Assembly: GCA_027622005.1 (NCBI GenBank)
Contig: JAQBZH010000005.1
Span: forward strand, 33,182 to 97,181
DNA from: Bacteroidota bacterium
Lineage (GTDB): Bacteria; Bacteroidota; Rhodothermia; Rhodothermales; UBA10348
Direction: 5' to 3'
Length of the DNA: 64,000 bases
Part shown: piece by piece, positions 47,101 to 53,267 of the stretch
How positions within the stretch are numbered: the first letter of the stretch is position 1
How the letters are laid out: each line of letters opens with the position of its first letter
The notes under the pieces: generated by a model
Databases searched by the model: none
Seen by the model: only the letters and a program-made list of their open reading frames with translations
What the model was told of the DNA's origin: nothing
Program-made: the position numbers and the translations under genes

Positions 47101-48791
47101 GTTTCAGAAACGACCTTAGCTCTGTTGGATTCGATGATCTCATCAAAATCCACTGCCTGAATTCTTTCATTGATCAGCTCGTAGACTTTTTGGTCTAATT
47201 CTTTTTGAATACCAGAAACGTCGAAGCTTGAAATCTGCTCGCTTACGATAGCATCAGCTTCCATTCGAACCTGGGAATTCAAGTCATTCGCGACTGTTTC
47301 CAACAATTTCGCTTTGTGTTCAGATACGCTATTCGCGATATCTACAGTTTCGAAGTTCTTTTTGAACTCGTCAGAAATAATCTGTGTAATTTCGGATTGA
47401 AGACCTGAACTGTCTTTCTTTATGATTTTTTCGGTCCGAGATACAACTTCCTTACGAGCACGGTCCAAGCCAGACTCGAGTTTAGTAACACTCAATTCAT
47501 TCCATTGCTGCTCGACCTGGGTTACCCTGGTTTCAAGTTGTGCTATAACCGAATCCGAAGCTTTTTTAGTTGCCGATTCGAACAGGTTCTCAACTTCTTT
47601 CTGAAACGAAGCAATCATCTCCGAAGAAGTGGCTACTGCTTTTGCTTTCAGTGATTGGTCAACTTCGGAAACGACCTTAGCTCTGTTGGATTCGACGATC
47701 TCATCAAAATCCACTGCCTGAATTCTTTCATTGACCAATTCGTAGACCTTTTGGTCTAAATCTTTTTGAATACCAGAAACATCGAAGCTTGAAATCTGCT
47801 CGGTTACGATAGCATCAGCTTCCATTCGAACCTGGGAGTTCAAGTCATTTGCGACTGTTTCCAGTAATTTCGCCTTGTGTTCAGATACGCTTTTCGCGAT
47901 ATCTACAGTCTCGAAGTTCTTTTTGAACTCGTCAGAAATAATCTGTGTAATTTCGGATTGAAGACCTGAACTGTCTTTCTTTATGATTTTTTCGGTCCGA
48001 GATACAACTTCCTTACGAGCACGGTCCAAGCCAGACTCGAGTCTAGTAGCACTCAATTCATTCCATTGCTGCTCGACCTCGGTTACCCTGGTTTCAAGTT
48101 GTGCTAAAACCGAATCCGAGGCTTTTTTAGTTTCCGATTCGAACAGGTTCTCAACTTCTTTCTGAAACGAAGCAATCATCTCCGAAGAAGTGGCTGCTGT
48201 TTGTTGCTCGATGTTTGCAGCGACTCGCGCGAATTGATTGTTGAGGTTGGACTGAAAGTCGTGGACAACTCCTTCTGAAATTTCAGCTGTCTTCTTCTGA
48301 AGGGATGCTTCAATATCTGCCAGCAACGCGTCCTTATTGACCTCAACTATATTGTCTAGGTCGATCGTAGACAGTTTCTCTTCGAGAACCTGCCTCGTTT
48401 GCGACTCTAAATCTTGCTGGAGGGTGTGAAGATTGATATCAGCCAAACGCACCTTAACCATGTCAGATGCCAACGATCCAACCCGTTCATCAAGGAGCTC
48501 TTGAACCGAAAGGGACAATCTGTCCTCCGTTTCACCAATACGAGCATCCAAATTAAGATCTTGTAAGCTTTTTTCAAACTTAGATTCGATCTGGTTCTCT
48601 ACGCGAGCGCGCAAAGAGCTTGTATCGACGTCTGCAACGACGGACTGTACCATTTCATTGAACGATGCTTCGTCCAGTTTTGACACTTCGTCGACAACCT
48701 GTTGCATCAAGGATCGCAACAGTTGCTTTTTAACGGCTTCACGGGCGTCGACGGAATTTTGTTGGTTCGGTTGATTCTGCTTAGAAAACAT
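44133..48791 (-). CDS. Giant helical-repeat protein with C-terminal GvpL/GvpF gas-vesicle domain
   Basis: The 1552-residue protein has no signal peptide or membrane helix, so it should be cytosolic. Residues 1-198 contain two helical motifs of about 50 residues. Residues 199-572 are two 187-residue direct repeats differing at about 11 positions. Residues 621-1103 are eleven tandem repeats of 44 residues (one of 43). Residues 1104-1290 are an acidic Pro/Ser/Glu linker with repeated SEP-V motifs. Residues 1291-1552 are a complete GvpL/GvpF domain: FYMYGIV, VRHHAGVLSEAKGLMTIIPLRFGTVF, EFGIRVVCD, LNSTYLVPVVGEKNFRARV and the closing VSGPWPPYHFVDVD. GvpF/L are gas-vesicle assembly proteins of about 250 residues; a fusion to about 1300 residues of coiled-coil is not one I know. 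The gene stands alone between a long upstream gap and its own terminator. A role in building or coating a gas-filled or other protein shell is inference. Confidence 0.88.
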   Translation of the reverse strand: MFSKQNQPNQQNSVDAREAVKKQLLRSLMQQVVDEVSKLDEASFNEMVQSVVADVDTSSLRARVENQIESKFEKSLQDLNLDARIGETEDRLSLSVQELLDERVGSLASDMVKVRLADINLHTLQQDLESQTRQVLEEKLSTIDLDNIVEVNKDALLADIEASLQKKTAEISEGVVHDFQSNLNNQFARVAANIEQQTAATSSEMIASFQKEVENLFESETKKASDSVLAQLETRVTEVEQQWNELSATRLESGLDRARKEVVSRTEKIIKKDSSGLQSEITQIISDEFKKNFETVDIAKSVSEHKAKLLETVANDLNSQVRMEADAIVTEQISSFDVSGIQKDLDQKVYELVNERIQAVDFDEIVESNRAKVVSEVDQSLKAKAVATSSEMIASFQKEVENLFESATKKASDSVIAQLETRVTQVEQQWNELSVTKLESGLDRARKEVVSRTEKIIKKDSSGLQSEITQIISDEFKKNFETVDIANSVSEHKAKLLETVANDLNSQVRMEADAIVSEQISSFDVSGIQKELDQKVYELINERIQAVDFDEIIESNRAKVVSETDQSLKAKAESITSSLIKSIKSSFNKKLAAVSKSESTELTKQLSQYVADALIKDAPTVEVVVENASKAVVQDEKWIETAKNRVTAELAQRLGTVAKTSIEQSTETISDAANHVYQDFELIASLVENVKGRVVEQIAERTLAQLSDADQTAKAATDHFAFEHDSLISAIGILRTNVLKDVANRTLVTFGDAESIQEDARKWVNEGDSFIQLAVAEVVKTANQVISVLVHQQMSDTESVVRKIAPEFTADTIQIRNAVKASRQELVSRITDFVKTELEDTDKVAQDSSAQIMDDHEAVQKAVRLTVSKMVDEIISLTETRLHCTDRISEEARGRMPKDIPTVVQAADVLENMLLSEVAAYATKRLYEVGLASEKASAFLKADKEIEAVRKALSNKILEAIASDSTADLADTNAVAKRAFHKVDMETVAVVKAIDQVRDQLVASIAESASSRISDVASVVTESRALIPATHASIIGATNKVYDMLIQDVADKSLASVSESDKTAEIVLSRVQEETEVISRVQEIVHDQMIERLLAHALQEIKDKVSDGSHEAEKAFFKSSLKVFAEPVAPSNMNQPLVSEPLVSEPSVSEPEVSAVNAEPSVSPTQETVASIAPELLVSIEPEPSAPESAESDQPVSADVAPERNPNDWTLLSDIQESPRNESSSVDNNQDQSSLDESDNVDVAPSDSTPTPKLWSVSEFTVNSPSTVKTPAGDGSNGLAPEIAEIRKNLNEPTFYMYGIVSTNQVVDSMFAGIEGLQERSVVYSLPCGNLTAIVSKLTDTAFSPYVIRKSMRDNGWLKDQVRHHAGVLSEAKGLMTIIPLRFGTVFSSENGIRRFVETQRSKMLDTLSRLQDKSEFGIRVVCDAERLLSSAEFKGIVDQQKYSKDGGFSLDAIMANVARRIHAPLNDMASEAVSKGVPAAQTAENMIVALNSTYLVPVVGEKNFRARVTTLAQEMRNFGVTIEVSGPWPPYHFVDVDMGGSEEYFMSEIPA
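45483..46931 (-). repeat. Eleven tandem 44-residue coding repeats
   Basis: Residues 621-1103 divide exactly into units of 44 (the eighth has 43). Most units have a hydrophobic core like V-x-x-A-x-x-x-L/V at positions 19-30 and end in L/I-x-D/E. Examples of unit starts are ADQTAKAATDHF, AESIQEDARKWV, TESVVRKIAPEF, TDKVAQDSSAQI and SDKTAEIVLSRV. DNA identity between units is low, so the array is old. Forty-four equals four 11-residue (hendecad) periods, predicting a long continuous amphipathic helix or right-handed coiled coil. Confidence 0.8.
47077..47637 (-). repeat. 561-bp tandem direct repeat, copy 2 (C-terminal side)
   Basis: It encodes residues about 386-572 of the giant GvpF-fusion protein and is adjacent to, and nearly identical with, 47638-48198. 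The unit is 187 codons. The copies differ at about 11 amino acids, most of them conservative. The high DNA similarity points to a recent duplication or ongoing homogenisation. Confidence 0.93.
47638..48198 (-). repeat. 561-bp tandem direct repeat, copy 1 (N-terminal side)
   Basis: It encodes residues about 199-385 of the giant GvpF-fusion protein, starting near TSSEMIASFQKEVENLFES and ending near VDQSLKAKA. The second copy follows without a spacer. Assembly collapse or expansion is possible at this place in short-read data. Confidence 0.93.
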
Positions 48792-49175
48792 AACAGTGGT
48801 CCCGGCATAACCGGGGTAATCGAAAAGGTTTGTTCATGGATTCTTTAGGCGAACTTCGTGCCTGAAACCGATGGAACGGTCTACTAGACCCCAAAAAGCC
48901 GTTTTCACGGGCATAAATGGCCTTTATTCGCATTTAAAATGCTATTCTTGAGCCAAAACGGACCGTCTTTGAAGCGGCTCTGGACTGGAAAACAAAGGAA
49001 TTGCTTTCTGAATTCCGGAAAATTGTGCCGAATTCGAACTGGAATAGAAGTTTTGGAGAACGGGTTTGGGACACCTTTTCTGGTGCGTAAATTCCAATAC
49101 CCATTCGGCGAAATTCAGCCGATTTAAAGCCTTTAACGACGCTGTCCGGGCGGTAATCATTCAACCTTTTCTGCC
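48792..49175. other. 384-bp divergent intergenic region without a gene
   Basis: It lies between the giant GvpF-fusion gene (minus) and pruA (plus) and is among the longest gene-free stretches here. Short open frames exist on both strands but look like noise: no family resemblance and no ribosome sites. It should hold both promoters and, near 48801-48815, the hairpin described separately. I see no RNA gene or convincing promoter consensus. Confidence 0.6.
48801..48815 (-). promoter_or_regulatory. Hairpin just upstream of the giant gene's start codon
   Basis: On the minus strand CCCGGTTATGCCGGG forms a 5-base G/C stem with loop TTATG, 9 bases before the ATG at 48791. It covers the position a ribosome would bind and no Shine-Dalgarno sequence is visible, so it may limit translation. 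This is a structural inference only. Confidence 0.35.
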
Positions 49176-50825
49176 ATGAACAATCTGTTCTCAAAAACTC
49201 CGAACCCCGTAAACGAACCTGTTCGCTCGTACGCACCGGGTTCACCCGAACGGTCTTCTCTCCGTTCCATGATCAAAAAAATGAAGGGAGAACAGATTGA
49301 TATCCCAGCATTTATCGGTGGGAATGAGGTCCGCACAGGGGACACGATTAAGGTATTGGCTCCTCATGAGCACGCACGCGTCCTAGGTGTAGCTCACCAG
49401 TGTAGCGCTCCTCAATTAGATTCGGCTATCTCGGCGGCAGTATCCGCTAGACACGACTGGATGCACATGCATTGGTCAGACCGCGCATCCATTTTCCTGA
49501 AGGCGGCTGAACTATTGGCCGGCCCGTACCGGGATGTGATTAACGCATCCACCATGCTCGGTCAGAGTAAAAATCCTTATCAAGCTGAAATTGATTCGGC
49601 CTGTGAGTTGATTGATTTTTTCCGTTTCAATGTTCGGTTTATGGAGCAGATTTACAGCGATCAGCCCATTTCGTCTCCAGGCGTTTGGAATCGCGTGCAA
49701 TACCGGGCTCTTGAAGGATTTGTGTTTGCGGTTACTCCATTCAACTTTACGTCGATCGCAGGCAACCTTCCGACTGCCCCCGCTCTGATGGGTAACACGG
49801 TTTTGTGGAAGCCATCATCGACCCAACTCTTATCGGCCTATTATCTGTATAAGATGTTTGAGGAAGCCGGTCTTCCGAAAGGCGTCATCAACATGATTCC
49901 GGGTAAAGGCTCCACGGTCGGAAATTCGGTTTTTTCATCCGAACACTTCACGGGGCTTCATTTTACGGGATCGACGGGTACGTTTAATCATATGTGGGCT
50001 ACCATTGGCAACAATATGAATACCTATAAGACGTATCCAAGAGTGGTAGGAGAAACGGGCGGAAAAGACTTTATCATGGCCCATCCGAGTGCGGATGCCA
50101 TTGCAGTCGCCACGGCCATTGTTCGGGGTGGTTTTGAATATCAAGGCCAGAAATGTTCAGCAGCTTCGAGAGTGTATGTACCTAAATCGTTGTGGCCCAT
50201 CATTCGGGACTCGGTTGTTGCGCAGCTGGACGAGATCAAAATGGGCCCGATCGAAGACTTCACCAACTTCGTGAACGCTGTAATAGACAGGCCCGCCTAC
50301 GACAGCATCACTTCGTACATCAAACACGCCCGAACATCACCCGACGTCGAAATTCTGCATGGCGGTGGTTTTTCGGATGATGTAGGATACTTCATAGAGC
50401 CGACCGTCTTGGTATCTAAAGACCCGGCCTACCGCACCATGTGTGAGGAAATCTTTGGTCCGGTCGTAACCATTCACGTTTATGAGGATGCCAAATACGC
50501 TGAAGCGCTGGATACACTCAACAAAACGTCGCCATTTGCTTTAACCGGAGCCATTTTCGCTCAGGATCGGGCAGTTATCGCTCAGACGACGAATGCGTTA
50601 AATGATTGTGCGGGTAATTTTTACATCAATGATAAACCCACGGGCGCCGTGGTCGGCCAACAACCGTTTGGTGGCGCGCGCGCTTCCGGCACGAACGACA
50701 AAGCCGGGTCTTTACTGAACCTGACCCGTTGGACATCGGCCCGGTCAATCAAAGAAACGTTCGTACCAGCCAAACACTTTGCTTATCCGTTTCACCAAGC
50801 GGATCCTTCCGATATCGCCCTTTAA
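49176..50825 (+). CDS. pruA: 1-pyrroline-5-carboxylate dehydrogenase (L-glutamate gamma-semialdehyde dehydrogenase)
   Basis: It oxidises glutamate semialdehyde to glutamate with NAD, the second step of proline and ornithine breakdown. The 549 residues match the single-function form. FAVTPFNFTSIAGNLPTAPALMGNTVLWKPS is the NAD-binding region, VVGETGGKDF holds catalytic Glu293 and GQKCSAASRVYVP the nucleophile Cys327. CEEIFGPVVTIHVY and the C-terminal GGARASGTNDKAG are family signatures. The next gene, 29 bases downstream, is a diamino-acid-type dehydrogenase, which suggests an amino-acid catabolic unit. The proline dehydrogenase gene is not in the window. Confidence 0.96.
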   Translation: MNNLFSKTPNPVNEPVRSYAPGSPERSSLRSMIKKMKGEQIDIPAFIGGNEVRTGDTIKVLAPHEHARVLGVAHQCSAPQLDSAISAAVSARHDWMHMHWSDRASIFLKAAELLAGPYRDVINASTMLGQSKNPYQAEIDSACELIDFFRFNVRFMEQIYSDQPISSPGVWNRVQYRALEGFVFAVTPFNFTSIAGNLPTAPALMGNTVLWKPSSTQLLSAYYLYKMFEEAGLPKGVINMIPGKGSTVGNSVFSSEHFTGLHFTGSTGTFNHMWATIGNNMNTYKTYPRVVGETGGKDFIMAHPSADAIAVATAIVRGGFEYQGQKCSAASRVYVPKSLWPIIRDSVVAQLDEIKMGPIEDFTNFVNAVIDRPAYDSITSYIKHARTSPDVEILHGGGFSDDVGYFIEPTVLVSKDPAYRTMCEEIFGPVVTIHVYEDAKYAEALDTLNKTSPFALTGAIFAQDRAVIAQTTNALNDCAGNFYINDKPTGAVVGQQPFGGARASGTNDKAGSLLNLTRWTSARSIKETFVPAKHFAYPFHQADPSDIAL

Positions 50826-50854
50826 CTCATTTTTCAGTATTTAATTTTACGAAT

Positions 50855-51865
50855 ATGCACCAGCGTGTAAAAGTTGTACAGTATGGCATTGGCCCCATTG
50901 GCGTGTCATGTTTGAAAACCGTTCTTTCGAAAACCAAGCACATCGAATTGGTTGGTGTGATCGATATCGATCCATTGAAAGTGGGAAAAGACGTCGCCGA
51001 TATTTTGGGACTACCCACTAAAACGGGAGTTTTGGTTTCCTCCGATGCCGCTGCCGTTCTGTCGTCAACAAAGCCGGATGTTGTGCTGCATACGACTTCC
51101 TCGTTTTTGGCGCGGATGTACGACCAGCTGATCCTCTGCGCCTCTCACGGGGCCAATGTGGTGTCTTCTACCGAAGAACTTGCTTATCCTTACCATCGCC
51201 ATCCGGCAATTTCGGCAGAGTTAGATAAAGTGGCGAAAGAAAATGGGGTCACGTTGCTAGGCACAGGCGTAAATCCTGGGTACGCCATGGATGCACTCGC
51301 AATGATGGCTATCGGCGTTTGTAATTCCGTTAAGTCGATAACTGTTAACCGCGAAGTCAACGCGGGCCTTAGAAGACTACCTCTTCAGCAGAAAGTCGGA
51401 GCTGGAATTAGTGAACAGGCGTTTGCCGAGAAAAAGGCAGCCGGGATGTTTGGACACATTGGATTGGTAGAAAGTATTCGGATGATTGCCGATGGAATGG
51501 GTTGGTCCATTACAAAGATTGTCGAACAATTAGACCCGGTAATCTCCCCTAAACGTGTTGAAACTCCATTTTTGACCGTTGAAAAGGGTCAAGTAGCAGG
51601 TATTCATCATTATGCTTATGGATACGATGGGGACGAGCTCCTCATAACCCTAGACCTGAAAATGTTCGTGGGTGCCGAAAACCCGAGAGATGAAGTCGTG
51701 GCCGAGAGTGATCCACCAATGAACCTATTGGTAAAGGGTGGTATTTTTGGCGATACGGCAACAGTGGCAACGCTAATCAACAGTATTCCGCTGGTCATGA
51801 AGGCGAACCCCGGTCTAAAAACAGCCATAGACATCGCGTTACCTAGGGCATTTGGTACCCGATAG
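50855..51865 (+). CDS. Dihydrodipicolinate reductase-like protein, 2,4-diaminopentanoate dehydrogenase family
   Basis: The 336-residue protein starts at the ATG at 50855 (an upstream ATG at 50729 would overlap pruA). VKVVQYGIGPIGVSCLKTVLSKTKHIELVGVIDIDPLKVGKDVADILG is the Rossmann start typical of 2,4-diaminopentanoate dehydrogenase (Ord) of the ornithine pathway, and LLGTGVNPGYAMDALAMM and the C-terminal VKGGIFGDTATVATLINSIP agree with that family. Ord enzymes deaminate 2,4-diaminopentanoate oxidatively. Other ornithine-pathway genes (oraE/oraS, ortA/ortB) are absent here, so another amino or imino acid substrate is possible. Proximity to pruA supports ornithine/proline-type metabolism. Confidence 0.8.
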   Translation: MHQRVKVVQYGIGPIGVSCLKTVLSKTKHIELVGVIDIDPLKVGKDVADILGLPTKTGVLVSSDAAAVLSSTKPDVVLHTTSSFLARMYDQLILCASHGANVVSSTEELAYPYHRHPAISAELDKVAKENGVTLLGTGVNPGYAMDALAMMAIGVCNSVKSITVNREVNAGLRRLPLQQKVGAGISEQAFAEKKAAGMFGHIGLVESIRMIADGMGWSITKIVEQLDPVISPKRVETPFLTVEKGQVAGIHHYAYGYDGDELLITLDLKMFVGAENPRDEVVAESDPPMNLLVKGGIFGDTATVATLINSIPLVMKANPGLKTAIDIALPRAFGTR

Positions 51866-52353
51866 TGCCTCCAGATTCGATTACCGATATTTCAGTCTAT
51901 CGTTCGAAACTCCATCCCGAAGGTCGAACCAGGAGATCATTGTTTGGAACGGAAATGGTTACGCCTCTGGGCGTCGCCATGCTACCCCTGATGATTGGCA
52001 CATTGGTAAGTATGCTGCAAGGGTTTTCTGTCTTGTCTGTACTCTACATCGGTTTTCCGATCGCTCTCGGAGTTTCCTTCTTTTGGACGTGGTTACGGCT
52101 CCGCAGTCAAATTGGAGAAATCCTTATTTCTGACGAAAAAGTGGCCTTTCGTTCCGTTTTCGGTGCTAGTTCGCCATCGGATGGGCCTGAATGGAAATTA
52201 TTGATCGATCTACGCCCCATGGCTTCGGGGCTAACGGTCACCGTTGGACTCGAAGAGTTTGTCCTTACATCCTCTGACTGGCCAAATTGGTCGATTCTCC
52301 TGAATCATCTCCAAACAGCTTATCGTTTGGGAGCAGCAGCTGAGGCGCCATGA
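51865..52353 (+). CDS. Small membrane protein of unknown function
   Basis: This 162-residue protein begins with a GTG that shares its G with the previous stop (TAGTG), so translation is coupled. Two adjacent membrane helices lie at about residues 30-78 (LGVAMLPLMIGTLVSML and FSVLSVLYIGFPIALGVSFFWTWLRL), followed by a soluble beta-rich domain of about 80 residues (IGEILISDEKVAFRSVFG ... LTVTVGLEEFVLTSSDW). The layout resembles small PH-like membrane proteins, but no family can be named. Its last 4 bases overlap the GntR-type gene. It may link the dehydrogenase to the regulator, but that is unsupported. Confidence 0.7.
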   Translation: MPPDSITDISVYRSKLHPEGRTRRSLFGTEMVTPLGVAMLPLMIGTLVSMLQGFSVLSVLYIGFPIALGVSFFWTWLRLRSQIGEILISDEKVAFRSVFGASSPSDGPEWKLLIDLRPMASGLTVTVGLEEFVLTSSDWPNWSILLNHLQTAYRLGAAAEAP

Positions 52354-53267
52354 TTGAGATCGACCGATCATCCGAAATCCCGATTCATACACAAGTTGCT
52401 AATGCGATTCGGTTTAAGATTGGAAATGGGAATTATCGCATGGGGGATAAACTGCCTCCCACGCGGACGTTAGCTTCGCACATTGGTATTTCGTTTCACA
52501 CCGTTCGTAAGGCTTATTTGGATCTGGCTCAAGCGGGTATCATTGTTGCCCGATCAGGAAGCGGCTACGTTGTTCAGAATGCAGAGCCGCTGAGCAAATC
52601 GGAACGCATGGAGCGCGGAGCCAGCCTGCTTTCGAACGCCCTTAGACAGGCTGTGGGTCTTGGTTTGGATGAAGAAGAAATCGAATACTTGTTTGCAGAG
52701 CAGCTCCAACAACTAGACGCCTCCGAGTCAACTTCAAAAATTGTCGTTGCAGCTCCCTATAAAGAACTCGGTCAGGCTTGTGCGATCCAAATTGCCGGTG
52801 CATTTCAAAGAGAATGCCATTCTTGCTCACTGGATGAACTTGGCAAACATGCGGACGCCGACCTGGTCATCGTGCCGTTTCGAAACGTCAAACAGGTCCT
52901 TTCGATGGGGATGCGCTCCGATGTGATTGGCATCGCCTATGAATTGGATGAAGATGCATTGAGTCAAATTTCCCGGATGATGGATTCGGAAACCTTGGGT
53001 TTGGTAACTCGATACTCGGACGCAGTGGCTTCGCTAACTACAGAACTCCGTTCGCTGACCCGATGGGCAGGCCCTGTGGTTGCTGTCTCCGTGGAAGAAG
53101 GAGATTCGTATTTAGCGTCTTTGATTCGAGAATGCGATGTGATGGTCTATACACAAGGCGCTGAACGTGCCGTCCGTCCTTTTTTAGAGAGAGCTAAAAG
53201 GCATGTCCGCTTAGCCTTAAAATTAGCGGAATCATCCATCGAGCGCATCCGTGGTGTCATTCCCTGA
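52350..53267 (+). CDS. GntR-family transcriptional regulator with unrecognised effector domain
   Basis: The 305-residue protein has a GntR winged helix at residues 1-75 (IPIHTQVANAIRFKIGNGNYRMGDKLPPTRTLASHIGISFHTVRKAYLDLAQAGIIVARSGSGYVV). Residues 75-130 are helical. The C-terminal about 170 residues (IVVAAPYKELGQACAIQIAGAF, ADLVIVPFRNVKQVL, VVAVSVEEGDSYLASLI) resemble a Rossmann or binding-protein-like sensor that I cannot assign to FadR, HutC or MocR types. It overlaps the membrane-protein gene by 4 bases and may control its own operon. Its 3' end overlaps the convergent HD-protein gene by 36 bases. Confidence 0.85.
   Translation: MIEIDRSSEIPIHTQVANAIRFKIGNGNYRMGDKLPPTRTLASHIGISFHTVRKAYLDLAQAGIIVARSGSGYVVQNAEPLSKSERMERGASLLSNALRQAVGLGLDEEEIEYLFAEQLQQLDASESTSKIVVAAPYKELGQACAIQIAGAFQRECHSCSLDELGKHADADLVIVPFRNVKQVLSMGMRSDVIGIAYELDEDALSQISRMMDSETLGLVTRYSDAVASLTTELRSLTRWAGPVVAVSVEEGDSYLASLIRECDVMVYTQGAERAVRPFLERAKRHVRLALKLAESSIERIRGVIP

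Noticed and set aside
48934..49245. Short open frames upstream of pruA on both strands
   Set aside because: No ribosome site or family resemblance, they overlap each other and pruA, and are Arg/Ser-rich as random frames often are.
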